Origin: Ruminococcus sp. 210702-SL.1.03 | GTDB lineage: Bacteria > Bacillota > Clostridia > Oscillospirales > Ruminococcaceae | DNA: 7,595 nucleotides | Direction: 5' to 3' | Assembly (NCBI RefSeq): GCF_020559915.1 | Contig: NZ_JAJCLZ010000048.1 | Location: 1 to 7,595, forward strand | Shown here: positions 1 through 6,516 of the stretch, in pieces | Numbering within the stretch: the first letter of the stretch is position 1 | How the letters are laid out: every line of letters starts with the position of its first letter | Notes under the pieces: model-generated | Database searches by the model: none | What the model was told of the DNA's origin: nothing | What the model saw: only the letters and a program-made list of their open reading frames with translations | Translations under genes and position numbers: made by a program

Positions 1-25
1 TTATGTTCGATATTTTTTGTTGTGT

Positions 26-40
26 AGGGTTCGACTCCCT
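26..40 (+). repeat. tRNA T-arm-like hairpin
   Basis: AGGG (26-29) and CCCT (37-40) pair around the 7-base loop TTCGACT (30-36), which fits the conserved T-loop pattern of a tRNA. The fifth stem pair (25/41) is T-T. The bases after it are almost all T and give no convincing acceptor stem, and no anticodon arm is visible in the bases before it. It is therefore not an intact tRNA end. It may be a decayed tRNA end, an attachment-site remnant, or chance. Confidence 0.3.
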
Positions 41-50
41 TTTTTTCGTG

Positions 51-78
51 AAAACCGGTGAAAAGCATCCACGGTTTT
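51..78. repeat. Inverted repeat, 7 bp
   Basis: AAAACCG (51-57) pairs perfectly with CGGTTTT (72-78) across a 14-base loop. The heptamer GTGAAAA also occurs twice in tandem at 48-54 and 59-65. It is too weak and lacks a following T-run on either strand, so it is not a terminator by itself. In minus-strand RNA it would lie just beyond the terminator at 109-134. Confidence 0.3.
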
Positions 79-108
79 ACACTAAAATTTTTCGCTTTCT
101 AAACATCA

Positions 109-134
109 AAAAAGCCCGTAAATACGGGCTTTTT
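109..134. terminator. Bidirectional intrinsic terminator
   Basis: A perfect 12-base inverted repeat, with arms at 109-120 and 123-134, has a GC-rich core GCCCGT/ACGGGC closing an AAAT tetraloop. It is flanked by an A-run on one side and a T-run on the other. On the minus strand the hairpin ends in six T residues, making this the likely end of the defence operon transcript, about 200 bases past the stop at 336. On the plus strand it ends in five T residues and could stop a transcript entering from the left. Confidence 0.85.
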
Positions 135-136
135 AA

Positions 137-187
137 GGTGAGTATCCATTTGGTCTCACCAATTTGTTTTTTTGATACCAAATGGAT
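137..187. ncRNA. Interlocking inverted repeats, possible pseudoknot
   Basis: Two perfect inverted repeats overlap. GGTGAG (137-142) pairs with CTCACC (155-160) across a 12-base loop. An 11-base arm (144-154) inside that loop pairs with 177-187. Because the second stem uses the loop of the first, RNA of either strand could form an H-type pseudoknot, or switch between two hairpins. On the plus strand the first hairpin is followed six bases later by seven T residues (167-173), so it might act as a second terminator. On the minus strand the structure immediately precedes the terminator at 109-134. Whether it is a separate RNA, a 3'-end stabiliser of the operon mRNA or a DNA-level site cannot be told from one sequence. 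Confidence 0.35.
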
Positions 188-215
188 GTACGATTGCCCG
201 ATATAGTAAAGCCGA

Positions 216-239
216 CCTCATGAACGCAGTATGGTGAGG
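216..239. repeat. Short inverted repeat, 5 bp
   Basis: CCTCA (216-220) pairs with TGAGG (235-239) across 14 bases. GGTGAG at 233-238 also copies the hexamer at 137-142, so the CTCACC at 155-160 could pair with either copy. This is weak evidence alone and is listed because it belongs to the repeat cluster at this edge. Confidence 0.25.
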
Positions 240-335
240 CTATGGAGTAGATGACACGGTTCTATTTAATCTAAGTATAAAGATATAACCAAGCGACGCA
301 CAGTTGTAGTAAATGTGGTAGTATATATAATTCAG

Positions 336-3300
336 TCATTTATTTTTTATTGTATTATTTATACAATAGATTTTATGGTTACGCTTTAATTCACAACATT
401 CAGTTAAATTGTATGTAAAACTAAACGAACTACTTCCAGGATATTTTCGTCCTAACAATGTACTACCTACTTTTTGCTTTCCTCCGAGAACAGTCCATAC
501 AACATCTAAATTGTTATTTTTCAGAAAATTTATAAGGTAATTCTTTTCTATAAATATGGTATTATTATCTGCATTAATTATTACAGTTTTGCCTTCTGAG
601 TTATATCCAAACAGACCGTTCCACGATAGTTTCATCATATCAAATAATTGTTTAGTTGGAAACATATATGAATTATCATCATTTATTTCACAAAAAGAAG
701 AATCCTTTTCAGTTAAAAAATCATTAACCGTTGTAATCAATTGACACGGTGGTGAAGTTTTCTCTCTGAAACTGAAACCATCATCCTGTGAAAAATAATT
801 AATCATAGTAGGACTCCAAGGGTATTCACCAATACAACATTCGTATAATTGTCCGTAACCTTCTGGCATCCATCGACCATCAAAATCTTTGTTATTAAAC
901 CATAAAAGTAATTCTTCTTTAGTATTTTTTTGATATAAGTATGTCCTTACCTGTACCCACACTTCACGATATTCTTTATCACATGTTTCTTTAGTTGATA
1001 AATACCCTTGAAGCATATAATATTCTTCTTTATTAAAGGAATATTCTATAAATTCTAAAATGTACTCTTCTATATCATCTTTTTCAAACCATGCCATATC
1101 TTCTGATTTCTGGCACCTATAAAAAGGATATTTGAATTCAGGACCTTTAAAATCATTAACACGAGATAGCCTTGTAAGATCTATTTCTCTGAAATTATTT
1201 CCTTGTTCTGGTGCAATGGTTTTGTAATCATCGTAACTATATCTTGGAGCATATGTATAATTATCAAATATATTACCCATTTCACGATACAAATATATCT
1301 TTTGATATTTCTTTCCTATTCTTTCTACTTTTTCATCCCGTGATCTTAATGAACCATATTTGTAGTCTATATACTTATCATATTTTTGGCAAATTTCATA
1401 ACCACTTCGGATCATGTCTTCATAAATCATAGCACCAACATCTTCTTTATTAATACTGTAGTCTTCAACATCAAAAGGAATAGTATATTTTACAAAATCA
1501 CTTTCCTGACAATTCCAAAACAGGCGTATATCCAAATCTTTATTATTTTTGATAAAATCATAATTGACTTGATGAATTGGGCTGTGATATTTTGGTCTAA
1601 CACATGAAACGTCTTCTTCACCACACCACCCATTGTAGTAAGCAAATTCAAAAATATTTCTTAAATAATCGCGTATTAAAACATTCTGTGGCCATTTATC
1701 TAAGGAAATAATGTTGGACTTAATATAGTTAGAAATTAATATATAATAATCATAATTTTTAATTAATATTATAGTTGAATAAGCTGACTGCCATATTCTC
1801 TCATGTATATAATCATCATCAACATCCTTAAAATCATAGATAATTTTTATTATAGTTTCAGGATAAAGCCTGAATAAATTCAGTAAACCTTTACTTGCCT
1901 TATCTCTTAACATAATATCATTGCTGCCAGTAAACCAGCACAGAACAATTTCCCATAAAAAAACATTTTCTATTTTGAAGATAGAGTTTTTTTCCATATT
2001 TATAGCTCTTTCACATAAATCTGAAATTACTTTTTCCTGATCATATTGATCCAGAATAATAGGATATAGAAAAAGATCTCTTTGATAGGGTATCATGTTT
2101 TTTAATATTTCATGTAAAAAAGAAGCATTAAATATAAAGTTATTTTTTAGCGAAACTGCTAATAATCCTATTATTGTTCTTCTTCTAACATTTTCATCGA
2201 GAGAAGTAATAGCTTTCTTTATTTCAATTACAGTTTTTTCATTTACTTCATCAGGCTTTCTCCAATAAAGTCCACTAATAAATGAATCTAATACTTTTGC
2301 GTCTCTTTTATTATCTAACTTACTAATAAGTTCTTCTTTATTATTTTGAAAGTATAATATTTGAATCATTTCAAGGGTTCCAAGAGTAATTTCATTATTT
2401 ATCACAGCATTAAAAATTGTTTTCTCATCGTTATTGGATAGTGTTTTGGCATAATAGTATTCAAAAAACTTTTGATAAGCAAATGTTATTTTAGAATCAT
2501 CGTCGTCAGATTCTCGCAAGAGGTTTTCGGATATTATTTGTTTGATTAGCCCAGACGAAATTTCTTTGATGTCCATTTCAGCCAATCTTTGTTTTACTAA
2601 GTCTTTTAATTCATTCCATAGGATATAATATCTTTTATTATCTGCCATTAACTTAGCAACAGAAATTAATATCTTAGGTACAACATTGTCTCTAATTGAA
2701 AAATATTCAGGATATTTATTTGTGATTGCCTTATTTTTTAAATCAAAAAAATCATTCATTAATTTATGAATATCTTCCACAACAATTGTCTTATCATCTT
2801 TTTCTTTTGCAATTTCACAAAGCATTTTTAAGAATAGTGGATTCATAAACTCTGGGACAAAAACAGAATTATAATTAATATTCACACCATAGTACACGCA
2901 GAACTCCCTAAGTGCCTCGCTTTCCATTTCACTAAACCCATCGTGCTGTAGTTTCAAATACTTTTCTATCTTTTCATTTTCAAGATATTCCTTAAGATAC
3001 AGTGTACGACAGCTAATAATAATCTTGATATTCGAAAATGTTTCTAATTTGGCTGTAAGAAGCGGCAAATTGATGTTCCAATATGAACTATCATTCACTT
3101 CATTAATTGCATCTATACAAATTGGTACATATACATTGTTCTGTATTCCATATTCATTTAATATTGTAAAGAAATCCTCAATAGTTCCATTAAAATTAAA
3201 ACGTTTTAATATAACATTATCAGCGGATTGTTGACTCTTGAACATCTCTCCAAGCAAAATAACAGCTGGAATATCTTTACTTATAAATTCATTTACTATA

Positions 3301-4529
3301 TCACAAAGTAAATGAGTTTTACCTATTCCACCTTTCCCAGTAATTAAAATAGCACTTTTTTCTGTACCTGAAATAAGATCAGTATTTAACAATTTTATTA
3401 TTAACGGAATCTGTTTAATAGCAGAATTCAATTCATCTAGATAATAAGTTGGATTAATTGAATTATACGTTGCCATAAAACCTCTCCAACTTTTGTTGTT
3501 ATAAGTTCCTTTACCATGTGTTATCTCAAATTGATTTTTCTCAAGCTCAAAAATATTTACAAGTTTATTTTTGTATTCAACTAAACTACTATTTATCCTT
3601 GTCAATTCATCTACCTTAACATTCTCATTGTCATCTAAATACTGGCAGTAATTTTGTAATTTATCAATAATAATACTGATTTCTTCATTACTATTGTAAC
3701 TTAACGAATCATCTTTTAAGTAATTTAATAAACATGTAACGCATTGATTTATATTCAATTGTATTTTTTTCAATATTTCTAAAGACTCATCTTTTTTTAG
3801 TAACGAGCACAAATAACTATATATACCTGTTTTTACATTTAATGTTTTACTGTATCTGGGGCCAACCATGGAAATAACTTGTCTAAAATCATCTCTAAAT
3901 ATATCCATGTTTAGAGATCCTTCATGAATAGCAGCGATTTTTCTACTAATTATTTGTATTTTACTACAATCTAAATTTTGTTTTATGTAACTTACAGGAA
4001 TTGATTTAATTTCTTCACTACTATTTTGTGCAACAACAATGCCTACAATATTTCCCCTAATTAAAAGTGGAGAGCCTGATAATCCTTCATAATTTTGCAG
4101 ACGGCTTCCTTCATTGATACTCAATAATAGATTGTCGTCATCAGACTTATGTGTAATCTTCCCATATAAAACAGTTTCTCCTTTGGTGAGTTTTGGAAAT
4201 CCAACTACTCTACAGTTAAATCCTTCAATTTCATTATTGGCAGAAATTAAATCACAAACTAAATCATTCGTTGCATTTTCATTTAACTTAATAAAAACAC
4301 AATCAATTCTCTTATTTATCGCTTCAACTAAATTCATAGTTTCCCCATTTATGTCATAATTATCGAGCCCTCTAAATACAACTTCTTTTTCTTCATAAGA
4401 ATCTGAAACCACTTCGTCAGGAATAAAAACAACGTGTTTAGCTGTTACTACAATATCAGGACTAACAAGAAAGCCTGTTCCTACAACCTTTTCGTTTATT
4501 ACTATTTGACCCACAATAAGTTTTTTCAT
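336..4529 (-). CDS. Trypsin-like protease / NACHT (STAND) defence protein
   Basis: A 1397-residue, probably cytoplasmic protein with no signal peptide or membrane segment that I can see. Residues 1-185 form a trypsin-like (Trypsin_2/HtrA-type) protease with a complete triad: His32 in TAKH, Asp76 in RIDCVFIKL and Ser151 in GLSGSP. Residues 200-345 are a linker containing GPRYSKTLNV (223-232), a motif I associate with bacterial STAND proteins. Residues 390-700 are a NACHT/STAND ATPase: Walker A GKGGIGKT (398-405), Walker B CIDAINE (471-477), SCR (506-508), NPLFLKMLCE (563-572) and winged-helix end FAYQKFFEYYYA (683-694). Residues 700-1397 are a helical-repeat and sensor region with ERIGKKYQ (1069-1076), GEYPWSP (1234-1240) and WTVLGGKQ (1345-1352). 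The start is set by AAAGGA seven bases upstream and by the ATGA overlap with the MBL gene. Inferred role: phage sensing followed by proteolysis, as in AVAST/Avs systems. The domain calls are firm; the trigger and substrate are unknown. Confidence 0.9.
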   Translation of the reverse strand: MKKLIVGQIVINEKVVGTGFLVSPDIVVTAKHVVFIPDEVVSDSYEEKEVVFRGLDNYDINGETMNLVEAINKRIDCVFIKLNENATNDLVCDLISANNEIEGFNCRVVGFPKLTKGETVLYGKITHKSDDDNLLLSINEGSRLQNYEGLSGSPLLIRGNIVGIVVAQNSSEEIKSIPVSYIKQNLDCSKIQIISRKIAAIHEGSLNMDIFRDDFRQVISMVGPRYSKTLNVKTGIYSYLCSLLKKDESLEILKKIQLNINQCVTCLLNYLKDDSLSYNSNEEISIIIDKLQNYCQYLDDNENVKVDELTRINSSLVEYKNKLVNIFELEKNQFEITHGKGTYNNKSWRGFMATYNSINPTYYLDELNSAIKQIPLIIKLLNTDLISGTEKSAILITGKGGIGKTHLLCDIVNEFISKDIPAVILLGEMFKSQQSADNVILKRFNFNGTIEDFFTILNEYGIQNNVYVPICIDAINEVNDSSYWNINLPLLTAKLETFSNIKIIISCRTLYLKEYLENEKIEKYLKLQHDGFSEMESEALREFCVYYGVNINYNSVFVPEFMNPLFLKMLCEIAKEKDDKTIVVEDIHKLMNDFFDLKNKAITNKYPEYFSIRDNVVPKILISVAKLMADNKRYYILWNELKDLVKQRLAEMDIKEISSGLIKQIISENLLRESDDDDSKITFAYQKFFEYYYAKTLSNNDEKTIFNAVINNEITLGTLEMIQILYFQNNKEELISKLDNKRDAKVLDSFISGLYWRKPDEVNEKTVIEIKKAITSLDENVRRRTIIGLLAVSLKNNFIFNASFLHEILKNMIPYQRDLFLYPIILDQYDQEKVISDLCERAINMEKNSIFKIENVFLWEIVLCWFTGSNDIMLRDKASKGLLNLFRLYPETIIKIIYDFKDVDDDYIHERIWQSAYSTIILIKNYDYYILISNYIKSNIISLDKWPQNVLIRDYLRNIFEFAYYNGWCGEEDVSCVRPKYHSPIHQVNYDFIKNNKDLDIRLFWNCQESDFVKYTIPFDVEDYSINKEDVGAMIYEDMIRSGYEICQKYDKYIDYKYGSLRSRDEKVERIGKKYQKIYLYREMGNIFDNYTYAPRYSYDDYKTIAPEQGNNFREIDLTRLSRVNDFKGPEFKYPFYRCQKSEDMAWFEKDDIEEYILEFIEYSFNKEEYYMLQGYLSTKETCDKEYREVWVQVRTYLYQKNTKEELLLWFNNKDFDGRWMPEGYGQLYECCIGEYPWSPTMINYFSQDDGFSFREKTSPPCQLITTVNDFLTEKDSSFCEINDDNSYMFPTKQLFDMMKLSWNGLFGYNSEGKTVIINADNNTIFIEKNYLINFLKNNNLDVVWTVLGGKQKVGSTLLGRKYPGSSSFSFTYNLTECCELKRNHKIYCINNTIKNK

Positions 4530-4543
4530 AAAAAATTCCTTTC
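4526..4543 (-). promoter_or_regulatory. ATGA stop/start overlap with ribosome site
   Basis: The TGA stop of the MBL gene (4528-4526) and the ATG of the protease-STAND gene (4529-4527) share ATGA. GAAAGGA at 4543-4537 lies inside the end of the MBL gene, seven bases before that ATG. This arrangement indicates translational coupling and fixed stoichiometry of the two proteins. It also supports both the annotated end of one gene and the start of the other. Confidence 0.85.
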
Positions 4544-5707
4544 AATTGTATTTTTCTCGTCGCCCATAACAATGTCATAGTTATATTTATTCTTCCATTG
4601 AGTTTTATCAAGAAAAAGAGCTTTTTTTATAGGATAATTAAAAATAATTTTTTTAAATTTAGTATTTTCACAAATTAATGCAGCAAGTGTTTCTAAATCC
4701 GGATGATTGTATTTTTTCGAATTTGTGGAGCAGTAATATTCATCGGCTGTGTATCTATGAATAAATTCATGTGTGATATTAAATCGACTACCATGATGCG
4801 GTAACTTTATGGCCGAAAAATGATATTGATTGCCGACAATTTTTTTCAGCTTAGATAAAAATCTTTCATCTATAACTGAATCACCTAAGAATAAAAACTT
4901 TTTTTCATTGTATTCAAGAATAAAAGATATTGAACTTTTATTTACAATTGAACCGTCGGTCTCGGACAAATCACCTATATATTTTTTTAAATCACCATCC
5001 CCACAAATTTTATAGCTTTCCGGACTATAGTGCGATTTAATTCGCATCAATTGATATTCAAAGGCCTCTGTCATTTTGATTTTATTATTTACCCTAAACA
5101 TGAAATTCTGGGAGACCATTTCTTTTTTCCATTGGTCTTCAAGAAGAACAATATCATCTATTGACGGACCTATTACTGAAATATAAATATTTTTAGCGAT
5201 TTCGTATCGATCATATAGCGTATTATCGCAGATAAGTTTGCCTGAAGTGATTGTGTTTAATGCAATTTTATTCTTTGTAATAAGCACACCAAGGGACATA
5301 CCACTGTTTATTCCTATTTTTTGTTGTGAATCAGAAATAACACCTTGAGAAATAATTTTGTCAATAATCTTAATATCTTCTTTCGTATATTCGTCTTTTT
5401 CCTTAGAATAAAACCGACTATCAACTACCTGTATCAATCCGTTATACCAAATCTCATTTATTAATTTTGAATAACTACTATTTAATAGCTTTACTAATCC
5501 TGAAATATGATCATTATCCATATGAGTACTTATAACCAAATTTAGCTTCTGATTCAACGCAAGTATATGAGCTACTTCTTTCTTCAAATATTTATCATAT
5601 GTTTCAGATAATCCACCATCTATAAGTATATTTACATTCTCTACACTATCAATAGAAATTAGAATGCAATCTCCATACCCCGCTGGTAATAATTTGATTT
5701 TTAACAT
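4526..5707 (-). CDS. ComEC-type metallo-beta-lactamase-fold hydrolase
   Basis: A 393-residue soluble MBL-fold protein. The opening LLPAGYGDCILI (6-17) and ILIDGG (27-32) are the first strands of ComEC/Rec2-like MBL domains. Metal ligands are in THMDNDHISG (61-70: His62, Asp64, Asp66, His67), Asp276 in FLFLGD (271-276) and KLPHHGS (301-307), with CSTN and NHP (326-336) closing the site. The active site therefore looks intact. About 170 residues (85-255) are inserted between the metal motif and the second half, where family-specific contacts may lie. No ComEC membrane segments are present. The start is certain to be the ATG at 5707 or later, because an in-frame TAA immediately precedes it; the only ribosome site, AGAGG at 5726-5722, is 14 bases away, which is long. 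It is the first gene of a two-gene operon with the protease-STAND gene. Family precedent suggests nuclease or other phosphoesterase chemistry; the substrate is unknown. In type 1 AVAST an MBL protein accompanies protease and STAND genes. Confidence 0.88.
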   Translation of the reverse strand: MLKIKLLPAGYGDCILISIDSVENVNILIDGGLSETYDKYLKKEVAHILALNQKLNLVISTHMDNDHISGLVKLLNSSYSKLINEIWYNGLIQVVDSRFYSKEKDEYTKEDIKIIDKIISQGVISDSQQKIGINSGMSLGVLITKNKIALNTITSGKLICDNTLYDRYEIAKNIYISVIGPSIDDIVLLEDQWKKEMVSQNFMFRVNNKIKMTEAFEYQLMRIKSHYSPESYKICGDGDLKKYIGDLSETDGSIVNKSSISFILEYNEKKFLFLGDSVIDERFLSKLKKIVGNQYHFSAIKLPHHGSRFNITHEFIHRYTADEYYCSTNSKKYNHPDLETLAALICENTKFKKIIFNYPIKKALFLDKTQWKNKYNYDIVMGDEKNTIERNFL

Positions 5708-5837
5708 TTACTAATTCTCAACCTCTTTTTGTTGCAGTATTTTCAGCACACTAATCTATACCAAATATTTCGAACGTAGCTTTATTTGATTACTGATTTT
5801 CCACCTCATAATAGAAAAAAGTTATTAGCAAGATAAG

Positions 5838-5862
5838 AAATTAGCGATCATCTCTCTAATTT
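5838..5862. promoter_or_regulatory. Inverted repeat at the predicted transcription start
   Basis: AAATTAG (5838-5844) and CTAATTT (5856-5862) are a perfect 7-bp inverted repeat with an 11-base spacer. It begins about eight bases downstream of the -10 box at 5870-5875, exactly where transcription of the MBL gene would start. It could be an operator for a repressor or a hairpin at the 5' end of the mRNA. No regulator gene is present in the window. Confidence 0.4.
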
Positions 5863-5869
5863 ATACCCT

Positions 5870-5898
5870 ATTATAAAAAACTAAGATTTTCTCGACAA
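5870..5898 (-). promoter_or_regulatory. Candidate sigma-A promoter for the MBL/protease-STAND operon
   Basis: On the minus strand, TTGTCG (5898-5893) is followed by exactly 17 bases and a perfect TATAAT (5875-5870). The -35 box matches four of six consensus bases. The start point would be near 5863, giving a leader of about 155 bases before the ATG at 5707. It is the best-placed promoter for the operon. Confidence 0.6.
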
Positions 5899-6047
5899 AC
5901 TAAGCAGAAAATGCTGACGACTGAAATAGATGTGCATCTCAAGTATAATTCATATGAACACTCATGCGACACCAACTAACATAACAGCAAAAAAGACATA
6001 TGCAATAGATTTATTACAATTATAAACAAAAGCTACTTTCTAGCATA

Positions 6048-6077
6048 ATTATACACCATTTAACAACATCTTTTCAA
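6048..6077 (-). promoter_or_regulatory. Second minus-strand promoter candidate
   Basis: On the minus strand, TTGAAA (6077-6072; five of six consensus bases) is followed by 18 bases and a perfect TATAAT (6053-6048). The predicted start near 6041 lies about 330 bases before the MBL gene, with no gene between. It could drive a longer operon leader or an unannotated small RNA. AT-rich DNA yields chance matches, so confidence is moderate. Confidence 0.45.
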
Positions 6078-6102
6078 TAGAATTCGTGCCATTTGAACAA
6101 GC

Positions 6103-6158
6103 AAAACGCATTTTCTATCTATTGCACAATCAGGAAACCATAGTTTTGTGCACGTTTT
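6103..6158. repeat. Two-part inverted repeat
   Basis: TGCACAA (6123-6129) pairs with TTGTGCA (6146-6152) across 16 bases. Immediately outside on one side, CGTTTT (6153-6158) can pair with AAAACG (6103-6108), leaving a 14-base bulge on the left arm. It could be a protein-binding site or a hairpin at the end of the upstream transcript. It has no T-run and so is not a typical terminator. Confidence 0.3.
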
Positions 6159-6260
6159 CAAATATATACATTATTATGACATATTTCGACAAATTGCATA
6201 AGAATATAGACTTGTCATCAAGCCGATTTTCACCTCACTTCTTATTAAAATCCCCACATT

Positions 6261-6503
6261 TTACGTGCTTTTCTTCCCCTCACAATCAATAAAATCCTTC
6301 GCCAACTGCTCCGCCTCAGCCAAACTGTCCTCAAGTATCTCAAACCCCACCGCAGCAGAAAAATTGTCGATTTCGCTATGCTCTTCTTCATCCACAAAGA
6401 TCTGTATCGTAAACCCGTCGCAGAGAACCTCATTTCCCGTCTTATCCACTCTTTGAATAGAACTGTTCGGCGTAATTCTCACATAAAAATCCTTGTATCT
6501 CAT
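6261..6503 (-). CDS. Unrecognised 80-residue acidic protein
   Basis: I do not recognise a family. The start is well supported: AAGGAG lies nine bases before the ATG, and the gene follows the cyclotransferase-like gene after only 13 bases, so it is the third member of the same operon. The protein is soluble, with a predicted beta-rich first half (YKDFYVRITP, then FTIQIFVDEEE at 31-41) and an acidic helical second half (EILEDSLAEAEQLAKDF, 55-71). There is no signal peptide, membrane segment or DNA-binding motif. Its size, acidity and operon position resemble small accessory proteins of integrative elements, but no function can be assigned. Confidence 0.75.
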   Translation of the reverse strand: MRYKDFYVRITPNSSIQRVDKTGNEVLCDGFTIQIFVDEEEHSEIDNFSAAVGFEILEDSLAEAEQLAKDFIDCEGKKST

Positions 6504-6516
6504 TTAATCAATCTCC

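Larger units (their letters stand above)
1..335. other. Gene-free left edge, rich in inverted repeats
   Basis: I find no convincing coding sequence here. A 67-codon open frame on the plus strand runs straight through the terminator at 109-134 and has no family resemblance that I recognise. The stretch holds at least six inverted repeats in about 215 bases: 26-40, 51-78, 109-134, 137-160, 144-187 and 216-239. Positions 240-335 show nothing distinctive. For the minus-strand operon ending at 336 this is a 3' untranslated region of about 200 bases, which is long. It could instead contain a separate small RNA or the end of an integrated element. No promoter good enough to decide was found. Confidence 0.6.
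5708..6260. other. Gene-free gap upstream of the defence operon
   Basis: There is no supported gene in about 550 bases. Minus-strand frames here give only peptides of roughly ten residues, and a 68-codon plus-strand open frame at 6086-6292 runs antisense into the 80-residue gene without recognisable features. I see no good terminator after the stop at 6261, only a 4-bp hairpin near 6211-6222, so read-through from the upstream genes into the defence operon is possible. The gap contains two promoter candidates and an inverted repeat, listed separately. It also marks the change from about 45% GC genes on the right to the AT-rich operon. Confidence 0.6.

Noticed and set aside
24..48. A tRNA gene ending at the left edge
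   Set aside because: Only the T-arm fits. The acceptor side is a T-run, no CCA or anticodon arm is visible, and the stem has a mismatch; kept only as a look-alike.
3..206. A 67-codon plus-strand open frame at the left edge
   Set aside because: It reads through the strong terminator and the inverted repeats, and its composition reflects those repeats (for example KKARKYGLF from the hairpin). There is no ribosome site or recognisable family.
175..5766. The 9-mer ATACCAAAT at 175-183 and 5758-5766 as direct repeats flanking the operon
   Set aside because: Nine AT-rich bases shared once are expected by chance, and the flanking bases do not extend the match.
6086..6292. A 68-codon plus-strand frame in the gap
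   Set aside because: It has no ribosome site, is antisense to the 80-residue gene at its end, and shows no family features.
6245..6433. A 62-codon minus-strand frame overlapping the 80-residue gene
   Set aside because: It is Arg/Trp-rich, lies wholly across the better-supported frame that has a proper ribosome site and operon spacing, and looks like an out-of-frame shadow.
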